From NCBI GenBank assembly GCA_964618455.1, contig CAZUAQ010000009.1, positions 62,001 through 126,000 on the forward strand: a stretch of 64,000 nt of DNA, in the 5' to 3' direction. Below the pieces are notes generated by a model. It ran no database searches. It was given only the letters and a program-made list of their open reading frames with translations, and was not told the origin of the DNA. The position numbers and the translations under genes were made by a program. Shown here in pieces: positions 1 through 8,446 of this stretch (positions within the stretch are counted from its first letter, which is position 1; each line of letters opens with the position of its first letter). This DNA comes from CAZUAQ01 sp964618455 (lineage in GTDB: Bacteria; Planctomycetota; Phycisphaerae; UBA1845; PWPN01).

Positions 1-830
1 GGGGGAAGCTGTTCGTCCGATGAAACATCCTCGTGGCAATCGTCCTCAACCGGCTCTGGCGGGGTATGGGCCTCGATCGCGGGCAGGTCGTATTTGACCC
101 ACTGCATGCACAGCCCGCGGGCCGGCGCGGTCGGTCCCGCCTTGGAGCGGTCGCCGCTCTCGAGGATCTCGGTCACGTACTCCGGTTCCCAGTGGCCCCG
201 GCCGATCTCGATCAGTGTGCCGACCATGTTCCGCACCTGGTTGTACAGGAAACCTGTGCCTTCGACGTCGACGTGGATCTCCCGAAGCTCGCGTCCGAGA
301 TGAACGCTCAACACCGTCCGCACCGTCGTCTCCCGCGCGGAGCCCTTGCTGGCGAAGGCGGCGAAGTCACGGGTGCCGACCATCCGCGCCGCCGCCATCC
401 GCATCCGTTCGAGATCGAGCGGATGCCAGAAGTGGTAGACGTAACGCTGCGTCAGTTCTTCGACCGGCCGTTGCGGATGATTGTGAATGCGGTAGCGGTA
501 AAGCTTGGAGCTGGCATCGCTGGTCGATCGGAAATGCAGCGGCATCTCGCGTACGTGGTGGATGGAGATATCCTTGGGCAGGCGGCTGCCGATGGCCTTG
601 GCGAGACTCTCGCAGGGGATGGTGCAGGTCGTCTCGAAGTTCGCGACCTGACCATGGGCATGGACGCCGGCATCGGTGCGACCGGCGCCGGCGATTCTCA
701 CCTGGTGGCGGACGACGCGCCGCACCGCCTGTTCGAGGCTGTCTTGCACCGTGCGCAGTCCCGGTTGGGCCTGCCAGCCGTGAAAGCCCGTGCCGTCATA
801 GGCGAGCAGAAGTCGTATGTTTCGCCTCAT
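1..830 (-). CDS. truA: tRNA pseudouridine synthase A (C-terminus cut by window edge)
   Basis: TruA isomerises uridines 38-40 in the tRNA anticodon stem-loop to pseudouridine in the cytoplasm. Reading the minus strand from the ATG at 830 gives MRRNIRLLLAYDGTGFHGWQ, the family's usual N-terminus. The motif GRTDAGVHAHGQ follows at about residues 50-61, with Asp53 as the expected catalytic aspartate. Further on come YRYRIHN and NQVRNMVGTLIEIGRG, both typical of TruA. No stop is reached before the window edge after about 276 codons. TruA is usually 245-275 residues, so only a short tail is missing. It lies 134 bp downstream of the sigma-factor gene on the same strand. Confidence 0.95.
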   Translation of the reverse strand, partial: MRRNIRLLLAYDGTGFHGWQAQPGLRTVQDSLEQAVRRVVRHQVRIAGAGRTDAGVHAHGQVANFETTCTIPCESLAKAIGSRLPKDISIHHVREMPLHFRSTSDASSKLYRYRIHNHPQRPVEELTQRYVYHFWHPLDLERMRMAAARMVGTRDFAAFASKGSARETTVRTVLSVHLGRELREIHVDVEGTGFLYNQVRNMVGTLIEIGRGHWEPEYVTEILESGDRSKAGPTAPARGLCMQWVKYDLPAIEAHTPPEPVEDDCHEDVSSDEQLP

Positions 831-964
831 GAGGTGCGATTCTAAGGAAAGTCGGCTGCGATGGGTATCGGGACAGGGCGGACCCGGAAAGCGGGCACAG
901 ACTATCCGCGAGGGGTGAAACAAGGCACGAAGATGTCAGGAGACAAAGAGGGAGATGGTACGTC

Positions 965-1750
965 TCAAGCGACGAGTTCTTCTTCCAGCCGTCCCTTGAA
1001 GCGGTTGCGCAGCCGCGTGATCACGTCCTTGTGGATCTGGCTGACACGCGACTCGGAGAGATCGAGCACGACACCGATTTCCGCCATGGTCAGATCCTCG
1101 TAGTAATAGAGAATCAGGACGAGGCGTTCTTCACGACTCAGGCCGCGGGTGATGTAGTCGGTGAGCATGGTGCGGGCCATGCGTGTCGACGGGTCGTTCT
1201 GGCGATTGTCGCCGACGTCCCAGGCCCTTTCGCCCGAGCGACCGCGCGAGTCGTTATTGCCGCGGGGGTCCATCGCGGAGAAGTGCACCTCGCGCCCGAG
1301 CTGCGATATCCGCGAGAGCTGATCGTAGCGATCCTGCGTGATGCCCATGCGTTTGGCGACTTCGTCATGCATGGGGGGGCGTCCGAGCTCGGCGTCGAGC
1401 ATTTCGCGCACGGAGAGGCGTCGCTTTTCAAAGGTGCGGATCGTACGTGACTGCGGATCGAGACTGCGCAGCCAGTCCATCACCGCGCCGACGATACGCT
1501 GCTGACAGAAAGTCTCGAACTTCGCCTTCCGCTCGGGGTTGTAGCTCTCGACGGCTTCAATGAGTCCGTCGTAGCCGGCGCTGCAAATTTCATCGTAGCC
1601 GATCTGCGCAGGCAGCTTCCGCGAGAGCCGGGCTGCCTGCATCTGCACCAGGGGAGCGTAGTTTTCCACGAGTGCGTTGCGATCCTGGTCGCTGCGGGAA
1701 CGGAAGAATCGCTTCCAAAGCTTCTGGACCTGACTGTCTGCGGGTTTCAT
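965..1750 (-). CDS. RNA polymerase sigma factor, FliA/WhiG (sigma-28) type
   Basis: A 261-residue alternative sigma factor that would direct RNA polymerase to a subset of promoters. Region 2 is seen around residues 25-95 (ALVENYAPLVQ, EICSAGYDGLIEAVESYNP, FETFCQQRIVGAVMDWLR). Region 3 follows (RPPMHDEVAKRMGI). Region 4 is at the C-terminus (GLSREERLVLILYYYEDLTM then SESRVSQIHKDVI). The spacing fits FliA, WhiG and SigD-type factors rather than ECF or primary sigmas. The ATG at 1750 is preceded by GGGAGGTTACCCC, a good ribosome binding site. No flagellar or anti-sigma gene lies nearby, so its regulon is unknown. A flagellar role is possible but not shown. Confidence 0.9.
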   Translation of the reverse strand: MKPADSQVQKLWKRFFRSRSDQDRNALVENYAPLVQMQAARLSRKLPAQIGYDEICSAGYDGLIEAVESYNPERKAKFETFCQQRIVGAVMDWLRSLDPQSRTIRTFEKRRLSVREMLDAELGRPPMHDEVAKRMGITQDRYDQLSRISQLGREVHFSAMDPRGNNDSRGRSGERAWDVGDNRQNDPSTRMARTMLTDYITRGLSREERLVLILYYYEDLTMAEIGVVLDLSESRVSQIHKDVITRLRNRFKGRLEEELVA

Positions 1751-2389
1751 GGGGTAACCTCCCGGACCATCGTCTGTCGCGGTGCGGTCTCGCCCGGTAA
1801 AAGGAAAGGCCGGACACCGTCACACCATGCCGAATTCTCCGAAGCGCAAAGCGCGCGGAGCAAAAGGCACGATGCCGCAGGTTCTCCTCAACCTGCCCGG
1901 ATTGTCGTTTCAAGGTGGATTGTGGTCCGGCGGGTTCATCAGCATCCGTGCCGGCACAATCTGGACCTCATCCTTGAGGTCGCCTATCGAAAAGGTTTGA
2001 TCTGCGTGAAGTGTTCGACGAGCACTCACCAGAGTTTCGCCACGAGAACGTCGAGCTCGAAACCCTGGCATGAATAACAACTTATGCGATCATGCCCTTT
2101 CGACTGCTATCCTTATACCTCACCGACCGATAAAATCAAACAGTAAAATCCACCTGTCGAGAAAAAATTTCATATTTTTGGCTTATCGATCGGATAGTGC
2201 GAAGACTTGAGACGAAATCCGCGCGCATTTCAAGCGCCTTTTCTCGCGCCACCTTTATATCGGCAAATGAGCTCCGAAACTTCAACGGTACTCCCGCGCG
2301 GCTTCGGATTTGTACAGCAGTGGGAATGCCATTGGGCAGGACGGAAAGAACTCTCGATCCGACATGAAGTTACTGTTGCAGGGTCCGAA
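1751..2389. other. Intergenic stretch upstream of the sigma factor
   Basis: This gap of about 640 bp lies between the kinase stop and the sigma-factor start, both on the minus strand. ORFs crossing it have no recognisable motif. The part around 2085-2190 is much more AT-rich than its surroundings and is the likely place for the sigma-factor promoter. I could not pick out a -35/-10 pair with good spacing. No terminator-like hairpin was seen after the kinase gene. Confidence 0.5.
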
Positions 2390-3628
2390 TCAGCGGAGGA
2401 TAAGCTGAATGATGTTCAGCAGGATGGAGAGGGCCGCAATGGTGCCCACGACCGCCAACCAGACGACCGGTACCGATGTCGTCGAGGTTTCCTCGATGAC
2501 TTCCTGCACTTCCTCTTCGACATCGTCCTCGCTGGCCGCCAATCCCTGAAGCAGGTCGGGGCTGTACTTGCGTCGGGCCTGAAGCGGGGGTTCACCACGG
2601 GCGATCGCTTCCAGATCCACGATCAGGTCGGTCACACTGCTGTAGCGGTTCTCTTTCTTCTTGGCCATCATCCGCTCGATGACCTCGCCCACGCCGGTCG
2701 AGAGGGAGGGATTCAGATGATCCGGCGGGACCAGTGATTCCTTGAGGTGCTTGTGCATCACCGCCGCCGGCGTCGCGCCGTCGAAAGGCAGCTTCCCGGT
2801 GACCATGTGATAGAACGTCGCACCGAGCGAATAGATGTCCGCACGGAAGTCGATGTTCACCTCGCCGCGGATCTGTTCAGGGCTGATGTAGTAAGGCGTG
2901 CCGTAAGCTTTCCCTGCCTCGGCCATGGCCGCCTTCATGTCGTCCGTTTCCCGGGCCAGGCCCATGTCCGCCAGCTTGGCAACGTTCTGATGCGTCAGCA
3001 TGATGTTCTTCGGCTTGACGTCGCGGTGTACGAAGCCCCGCTCGGCGGCATGCTCCAGCGCCTTGGCCACCTGGATAATGATGTCCAGCGCCTCTTTCTC
3101 GGAGTAGATCTTGCTGGCGGCCAGGTCGTCGAAGACGGTCTTGCCGTCGATGTACTCCATCACGAAGTAGTGGTAGCCACCGGCTTCGCTCACGTCGATG
3201 GCCTGGACGATGTTGTTATGATTCAGGCGGGCGGCGGCGCGGCCTTCCTTGTAGAAGCGATCCACGAACTCAGGGTTGTCGCCGAGCTTCTTGGGAAGAA
3301 CCTTCACCGCCACGACGCGATCGAGACTCAATTGCCGGGCCTTGAACACCGTGGCCATTGCTCCCGCGCCGAGCTTGCCGAGAATCTGGAATCCGGGAAT
3401 CTGCTGCGCCTTGGCGGAGATCGAATCTTCCATGTTCGTCCCGAGGCGCTGAAGTTGGGAACGGGTCACGTACCCGCACTTGAGCATGACCTCTGACAGC
3501 GAGACGCGCTTGCCCTGGTCATTGAGCTTCTTCTTCTCCTCGAGGCAGTCGTGGAGTTCCTGAGCTGTGAGGAGCTTGCGATCGACCGCCACGCGTCCGA
3601 GTTGTGTATCTCCAATGGTTTCCGCCAT
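2390..3628 (-). CDS. Membrane-anchored Ser/Thr protein kinase with N-terminal GspE-like module
   Basis: A PknB/Hanks-type kinase of 412 residues. Residues about 8-65 (LGRVAVDRKLLTAQELHDCL ... MLKCGYVTRSQLQRL) resemble the N-terminal module of GspE/PilB ATPases. The kinase domain spans about 78-345. It has a glycine loop GKLGAGAMATVF (84-95), Lys109 in AVKV, an alpha-C glutamate near 128, HRDVKPKN at 201-208 (Asp203) and a metal-binding Asp221 in DMG instead of DFG. SPEQIRG replaces APE. An acidic linker leads to a single transmembrane helix near the C-terminus (VPVVWLAVVGTIAALSILL), which would place the kinase domain in the cytoplasm. All key catalytic residues are present. Substrates are unknown. 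Confidence 0.9.
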   Translation of the reverse strand: MAETIGDTQLGRVAVDRKLLTAQELHDCLEEKKKLNDQGKRVSLSEVMLKCGYVTRSQLQRLGTNMEDSISAKAQQIPGFQILGKLGAGAMATVFKARQLSLDRVVAVKVLPKKLGDNPEFVDRFYKEGRAAARLNHNNIVQAIDVSEAGGYHYFVMEYIDGKTVFDDLAASKIYSEKEALDIIIQVAKALEHAAERGFVHRDVKPKNIMLTHQNVAKLADMGLARETDDMKAAMAEAGKAYGTPYYISPEQIRGEVNIDFRADIYSLGATFYHMVTGKLPFDGATPAAVMHKHLKESLVPPDHLNPSLSTGVGEVIERMMAKKKENRYSSVTDLIVDLEAIARGEPPLQARRKYSPDLLQGLAASEDDVEEEVQEVIEETSTTSVPVVWLAVVGTIAALSILLNIIQLILR

Positions 3629-3802
3629 GGAAGCTCACTCCACTTCACCGCCAAGCCGATCCCGTGCCGGATCGGCGCTCCCTATGAATCGGCTGAATCC
3701 GAGGGCCGACACAGATGGAAGGGGCACAATGTAAACGGGGCTTACCCGAGGTTCAATGCTGTCGATCGTCGTTTTTTTGCGGAACACACTGCCCCGTATG
3801 GA

Positions 3803-3808
3803 ATTATA
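3803..3808 (-). promoter_or_regulatory. Perfect TATAAT -10 box upstream of the kinase
   Basis: The minus strand reads GGTATAATTC between the MnmE-like stop and the kinase start. Transcription would begin near 3796, giving a leader of about 165 nt. No convincing -35 box is seen at 16-18 bp. Confidence 0.35.
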
Positions 3809-3820
3809 CCCCCGCCACGC

Positions 3821-5035
3821 TCAGCCTTCCGGGGAAAACTGCGTCAGCCTTGCGAGCGTGTCCAGGGCCGTGGATGCCTCGCCGGTGTTGACCGCCGATA
3901 AAACGTCATGCAGTAGGTTGCGCTGACGAGGCGTGAACAGCTCCGCCTGATCAGTCGGCCATCCCTCGTATCCCGCCAGCCGGAGCAGTTCCCGACGGAG
4001 CGTCTCGAGACCTCGGCCCTGGATGGCACATACCGTCACCTGCGGACCTGTCCAGCGTTCCCGGATTTTCGCACGCGTCGGGTGTTCCGGGAGATCCGCC
4101 TTGTTCCACACCAGGAGGTCCGCGACGTGAGCGGTTTCCGAAGCCGCGAGATCGGTCAGCCCGGCCTCTTCCGGGGAATCTGCCTGGACCGATCGGTCGA
4201 GGACCCGGACGATCAAATGGGCGGCGGCAACTTGAGCGCGGGCATGCGCGATGGCCAGTCGCTCGATGGCGTCGTCGGTGCTTCGAATCCCGGCGGTATC
4301 GATGAGCAAGAGCGGGATGCCCTCGATGCTGATCGAGTGGTCTGTCCAGTCGCGGGTGGTGCCGGGGGTGTCGCTCACAATGGCGCGCTCCTCCTCGGCG
4401 AGCAGATTGGCCAGCGTGGACTTGCCCGCATTCGGCTCGCCGATCAGCACCACACGTATGCCTTCAAGAACGCGTTGCCCCCGGGAGGGGCGGGTCAGCA
4501 GCGCGTTGAGGATGGCGGCCGCTTTCTGAAGCTGAGAAGACTCGATCCACTGCCTGATCCGTGTCAGTTCCTCGTGGAGGGCGCGCGCGTTTCGCATCAG
4601 CCATCCCGCCAATCGCCGGGTGGGCGCTCGGGGCAGGAGCTGCAGTGCTTCGGCAACGGGTCCCTCCGGCGCACGACAGGTTGCCGTGGCAAGGCGATCG
4701 GCCGAAACGATCTCGGCACCGCGCTCCTGCAGGTCCATCAACAAACGCTGGACGATGCGCGGTCCGCCATGAGAACTGATCTCCAATCCATGACGGCCCT
4801 CGGAAAGGGCGAAGTGATGAAGCAACACTTCGTCGAGCACGCTCCCGTCGCCGGCAACCCAGCGGAAGAGTTTCAGCCGGTTCTCAGGTAAGGCATTCCA
4901 GTCAAACGTGGGGCGGGTCGAGATCAGGCGTGCCAGTGCTTCGCGGTCGCCGACGGTGAGAATCACCGCCACGCCGCCCGAGGCCGGGGCGGTCAGGCAT
5001 GCGGCTTGAACCGGTTCGGTCGCATTCAGGCTCAT
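3821..5035 (-). CDS. MnmE/TrmE-like GTPase lacking the C-terminal catalytic Cys motif
   Basis: MnmE works with MnmG to modify uridine 34 of certain tRNAs. This 404-residue protein has a divergent MnmE N-domain (AACLTAPASGGVAVILT; LEISSHGGPRIVQRLLMDLQ). It has an intact inserted G domain: P-loop GEPNAGKST at about 199-207, switch SDTPGTTRDW, DTAGI at 246-250 and NKAD at 311-314. Canonical MnmE is about 450 residues and ends in CIGK or a similar motif with an essential cysteine. Here the protein ends LARLTQFSPEG, so the last helices and that cysteine are absent. It may be a paralogue with a different job, or the modification chemistry may differ. Its start overlaps the coaX stop by 4 bp, so translation is probably coupled. 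Confidence 0.8.
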   Translation of the reverse strand: MSLNATEPVQAACLTAPASGGVAVILTVGDREALARLISTRPTFDWNALPENRLKLFRWVAGDGSVLDEVLLHHFALSEGRHGLEISSHGGPRIVQRLLMDLQERGAEIVSADRLATATCRAPEGPVAEALQLLPRAPTRRLAGWLMRNARALHEELTRIRQWIESSQLQKAAAILNALLTRPSRGQRVLEGIRVVLIGEPNAGKSTLANLLAEEERAIVSDTPGTTRDWTDHSISIEGIPLLLIDTAGIRSTDDAIERLAIAHARAQVAAAHLIVRVLDRSVQADSPEEAGLTDLAASETAHVADLLVWNKADLPEHPTRAKIRERWTGPQVTVCAIQGRGLETLRRELLRLAGYEGWPTDQAELFTPRQRNLLHDVLSAVNTGEASTALDTLARLTQFSPEG

Positions 5036-5838
5036 TCCTGCTCGCTCGAACGCGCCTGCTCCAGGGCCAGCCGCACCGCCAGCGCGATCCCGTCGAGGCA
5101 GAGATCGGGTTCCACGCGGTCAACGAAGTCGCAGGCGGCGGCGATCGAGGACGCGTCGCCTCCGCTGATCACAAGAGGGGGCCACTTGCCGATGTCCGTG
5201 GCGTAGCGCTCCGTGATCTCACGCAGCGCCCCGCACATCATGGCGAAGATGCCGTTGCGAATGGCCTGAGTGGTGTTCTTGCCGAGGGTGCTTCCGGGCT
5301 GACCGACTTCGACCAGCGGGAGCAGGGCGGTGTGTTCGTGCAGGGCCAAAGCGCTGAGCTTCATGCCCGGAAGAATCGTACCCCCCAGAAAGACGCCGTT
5401 GTCAGCGACGAGATCGACGGTCAATGCCGTGCCGAAGTCCGCGACGACACAGGCGGATTTGAACAAATCGTAACCGGCGGCGGCGACGCACAGGCGATCG
5501 GAGCCGACCTTGTCGGGCTCTTCGACATCCGCGCCGATCGGCGGGGCGATCTCCTCACCGACGACCCAGATCGGATCGATACCCTGCTGCGCGGCGGCGG
5601 TCCGCAGCTCGGACAGCAGCGCCGGACAGACCGAACAGATGGCCACCGCGCGCCCCGCGTTCTCCGGCAGCGTCTGCCAGAGCGTGGTCAGGAGCGAAGT
5701 CGCCTGCTCGAGAGTCGAAGGCACCGTGTGGGCTTCGTTGCGGCGATCGTCCAGCATCGTCGCCGCCTTGATGCCCGTGTTACCGATGTCCATCAGCACA
5801 AGGTTGTAGGATCCGATGGGGTTGGAAAAAGCGATCAC
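5032..5838 (-). CDS. coaX: Type III pantothenate kinase
   Basis: CoaX phosphorylates pantothenate in the first step of coenzyme A synthesis. The 268-residue product shows the type III motifs in order: DIGNT near residue 17 (phosphate-binding), the GADR-equivalent VGSDRL, DFGTALTVD and GGTILPGM. The length is typical. It overlaps obg upstream and the MnmE-like gene downstream by 4 bp each (ATGA), so the three form one translationally coupled operon. Some N-terminal residues before the DIGNT strand are extra and the start could be slightly internal, but no better start with a ribosome binding site is evident. Confidence 0.92.
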   Translation of the reverse strand: MIAFSNPIGSYNLVLMDIGNTGIKAATMLDDRRNEAHTVPSTLEQATSLLTTLWQTLPENAGRAVAICSVCPALLSELRTAAAQQGIDPIWVVGEEIAPPIGADVEEPDKVGSDRLCVAAAGYDLFKSACVVADFGTALTVDLVADNGVFLGGTILPGMKLSALALHEHTALLPLVEVGQPGSTLGKNTTQAIRNGIFAMMCGALREITERYATDIGKWPPLVISGGDASSIAAACDFVDRVEPDLCLDGIALAVRLALEQARSSEQE

Positions 5839-6983
5839 GTGTCATCTCCCATCTCGTGCGGCCTCGAATTCTCGTCCTCGCGACGATGTGGTGGAATCGG
5901 CAGGGGCATCTCATCGGTCGGCGCGGCGGACGGAAGGCCGAACGGATCATTCACGGGAAGCTCCGCCGCCTGATGGGCCTCTCGCGCTTTCTGCGCTTCC
6001 AGCATCTCCCAGATCCGTTCACACAGCGGTTCCATCCCCGCCGCCGTCACCCCGCTGATCGCCATGACCGGTCGATCGATCGCCCGGCTGAGCGCCCGCG
6101 CATCCTCGCGCGCATCCTGCGTCAGGTCGATCTTGTTGGCAACGACGATCTCGGGCTTGTCCGCCAGTTTCTGGGAATACTTGGTCAGTTCCTCGCGGAT
6201 GATGCGGTAGGCCTCGGCAGGTTCGGTCTGACCATCCATCGGGTACAGATCGATCAGGTGTACGATGAGCCGCGTCCGTTCAATGTGCCGCAGGAAATCA
6301 TCACCGAGGCCGACCCCTTCATGCGCGCCTTCGATCAACCCGGGGATGTCCGCCATGACGAATCGGCGGTAGCCCACCAGTTCGACGATACCGAGTTGCG
6401 GCTCGATCGTCGTGAAGGGGTAATCGGCGATCTTCGGTTCGGCGCGGCTCGTGCGCGACAGCAGCGTGCTCTTGCCGGCGTTGGGCAGGCCGACCAGGCC
6501 GACGTCGGCGATGAGCTTGAGCTCCAGGCGGAGCCAGCGTTCTTCCGGCGCTTCGCCGTCCTGGGCGATGCGCGGTGTCTGGTGGCGCGACGAGACAAAG
6601 TGCCGGTTGCCCTTTCCGCCACGGCCGCCCTGGGCGATGACCACTTCCTCGTCAGGTGTCGCCAGATCTTTGAGCAATCGATCGGTATCGCGATCGTGAA
6701 TGAGCGTGCCCGGTGGAACGCGCACCCGCAGCGACTTGCCGCTGCGGCCGGTCTTGTTCTGACCCGAGCCGGGCCGCCCGTTATCCGCGATCCAGTGGTG
6801 CCTGCCGGTCAGGTCGAGCAGTGTGTTGACCCCCGGGTCCGCGACGAGAATGACGTCGCCCCCGCGGCCACCATCGCCGCCGTCCGGACCGCCCTTGGGG
6901 ACGTACTTCTCCCGCCGGAAACTGACGCAGCCGTTCCCGCCTTTGCCTCCGCGAACGTAAATTTCCGCTCGATCGATAAACAT
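5835..6983 (-). CDS. obg: Obg-family GTPase
   Basis: Obg/CgtA is a GTPase that binds the large ribosomal subunit during assembly and links to stress responses. The product starts MFIDRAEIYVRGGKGGNGCV, the conserved glycine-rich Obg fold. The G domain has GLPNAGKST, DYPFTT, DIPGLIEGAHEGVGLG, and ANKID as the G4 motif. A short acidic, Pro-rich tail replaces a recognisable OCT domain. The open frame extends 29 codons further upstream, but the conserved N-terminus fixes the ATG at 6983. As in many bacteria it lies next to rpmA, though with a 223-bp gap. The downstream end overlaps coaX by 4 bp. Confidence 0.94.
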   Translation of the reverse strand: MFIDRAEIYVRGGKGGNGCVSFRREKYVPKGGPDGGDGGRGGDVILVADPGVNTLLDLTGRHHWIADNGRPGSGQNKTGRSGKSLRVRVPPGTLIHDRDTDRLLKDLATPDEEVVIAQGGRGGKGNRHFVSSRHQTPRIAQDGEAPEERWLRLELKLIADVGLVGLPNAGKSTLLSRTSRAEPKIADYPFTTIEPQLGIVELVGYRRFVMADIPGLIEGAHEGVGLGDDFLRHIERTRLIVHLIDLYPMDGQTEPAEAYRIIREELTKYSQKLADKPEIVVANKIDLTQDAREDARALSRAIDRPVMAISGVTAAGMEPLCERIWEMLEAQKAREAHQAAELPVNDPFGLPSAAPTDEMPLPIPPHRREDENSRPHEMGDDT

Positions 6984-7206
6984 GGTGCGTTGCCGGGAAG
7001 GAAGACAGGGGTCGCGATGGCCCGAGGATGTCAGTTCACCACGCGTGAACACCGGACACCTCGAACGCATCCATAATCAAGAACGGGTGATCCGACGGCG
7101 GAAAACCGCGAACCACCCGAGATCATGTCATCCGATTGACGGTAGAGTGACCCCCGCGCGGCCATCTGTCAGAGATGCAGGCCGTCCATACGCGAGGCGG
7201 TCACGC

Positions 7207-7446
7207 TCAGTTCGGAACAATGGCGACCGTGCGGCCTTTGAACTCGACCGTACCGTCGGTCAGGGCGAACAGCGTGTCGTCCTTACCGCGGCCGACGAAT
7301 CGTCCCGGCTTGAAGGGCGTACCGCACTGGCGCACGATGATCGAGCCGGTCCTGGCCTTCTGGCCGCCGTAAAGCTTCACACCGCGAAACTGGGGGTTAC
7401 TGTCGCGACCGTTACGCGAGGAACCTTGACCTTTCTTATGAGCCAT
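7207..7446 (-). CDS. rpmA: 50S ribosomal protein L27
   Basis: A 79-residue basic protein that matches L27 throughout: MAHKKGQGSSRNGRDSNPQF, then GVKLYGGQKARTGSIIVRQ and GTPFKPGRFVGRGKDDTLF. L27 sits near the peptidyl-transferase centre of the large subunit. The N-terminus begins MAHKKG with no cleavable extension of the Firmicutes kind. GGAG lies 11 bp upstream of the ATG. The usual partner rplU (L21) is not upstream; a secreted-protein gene is found there instead. Confidence 0.96.
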   Translation of the reverse strand: MAHKKGQGSSRNGRDSNPQFRGVKLYGGQKARTGSIIVRQCGTPFKPGRFVGRGKDDTLFALTDGTVEFKGRTVAIVPN

Positions 7447-7602
7447 CGCACTCGTTCTCCGTCATGGGGTCGGTGAAGGACGCATCGTTCCGTTCACCGG
7501 TCTGTCTTTTTTCTAATCGTCCTGACTATCCGTTGTATCCAGAGGGTGGCGCGCTGTACACACCGCCATTGATCGCATCGTCTACCTGTCAAATCGTCGT
7601 AC

Positions 7603-8274
7603 CTATCGCATGACCCAGGCCTGCTTCTCGGGCAGCCGCTCCGGGATCCCCGCCTGTCGCATGCTCTCGCTGACCGGGAAGCGGTAGGGAATCGCCAGCG
7701 TCTTGCGGAGGATGAAGTACCGCGGGTTCTTGTCGTTCCGCGGCTTGTCCTCGTCGAACGCAGGATTGCGGACCTTGGTCCACTCGCCACTCAGTCCCGT
7801 CACGTAAATCGTGAACCCCTTGGCCTTGGGGTCGAAGTCTTTCCACATCGCCACGCTGTACCGGGCGTGTTCCTCACCCACGAGCAGCTTACCGGTCACC
7901 TTCTCCGGAGGAAGCAATAACGGGTTGCCCGAACGCCGTTGCACAGCGTTGAAGGTCTCCGGGCTCACGTGCTGTTGCGATGCAACAACCTTCAAGGTGT
8001 CGGTCACCAGTTCCATGCGCGGGTAGAAGTCCACTTCCTTTCCGCTCTGGTTCTCGACCCGGTAAAGCATGTACCAGTACAGGGTCGGATCCTTCTTGCC
8101 CGGCTCGAAGACCGAGACGCGCTGGGGATCGTGAAACCGGAACTTCAGCTCCCAACTCTTGGGCACTTCCGACGGTGTCGGGATCGCCCACACCGGCAGG
8201 GCACAGGCCATTGCGACGGCCATCGCCGCCACGGAGTACGACCGTAATCTATTCCCGGCAATGAGCTTACGCAT
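7603..8274 (-). CDS. Secreted protein of unknown function
   Basis: A 223-residue protein with an export signal: a basic start (MRKLIAGNRLRSY), a hydrophobic core (VAAMAVAMACALPVWA) and likely cleavage after PVWA. The mature part has no motif I recognise. It contains alternating hydrophobic strands (LYWYMLYRVENQSGKEVDFY) of the sort found in beta-sandwich domains. It has its own promoter-like sequence upstream (TTGACG-N16-TACAAT on the minus strand at 8366-8339). It lies divergently from hpt and upstream of rpmA on the same strand. Confidence 0.8.
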   Translation of the reverse strand: MRKLIAGNRLRSYSVAAMAVAMACALPVWAIPTPSEVPKSWELKFRFHDPQRVSVFEPGKKDPTLYWYMLYRVENQSGKEVDFYPRMELVTDTLKVVASQQHVSPETFNAVQRRSGNPLLLPPEKVTGKLLVGEEHARYSVAMWKDFDPKAKGFTIYVTGLSGEWTKVRNPAFDEDKPRNDKNPRYFILRKTLAIPYRFPVSESMRQAGIPERLPEKQAWVMR

Positions 8275-8338
8275 GGCTACCCTCTTCGGGTCGTCGGCGT
8301 GGGCCGCACGGATTGCCTCCGCCTGAAGTAAGCCCTCT

Positions 8339-8366
8339 ATTGTAGAATCTCGCCCCTTGGCGTCAA
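8339..8366 (-). promoter_or_regulatory. Sigma-70-type promoter for the secreted protein
   Basis: On the minus strand TTGACG (8366-8361) and TACAAT (8344-8339) are separated by 16 bp. Transcription would start near 8332, giving a leader of about 58 nt before the ATG at 8274. Confidence 0.5.
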
Positions 8367-8434
8367 GGGGCCACGGGCTTCCGAAAACCTGTTCAAATCA
8401 GGGCTTACGGGCATGGGCGCCCGGCTCGATCCCG

Positions 8435-8440
8435 TATAAT
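8435..8440 (+). promoter_or_regulatory. TATAAT -10 box placed for a leaderless hpt mRNA
   Basis: A perfect TATAAT ends 6 bp before the hpt ATG at 8447. A usual start site 7 nt past the -10 would put transcription on the A of the start codon. There is no Shine-Dalgarno between them and no clear -35. Confidence 0.5.
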
Positions 8441-8446
8441 GGCTCC

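Noticed and set aside
1031..1450. Plus-strand ORF opposite the sigma factor
   Set aside because: The minus-strand sigma factor is unambiguous; this is its shadow.
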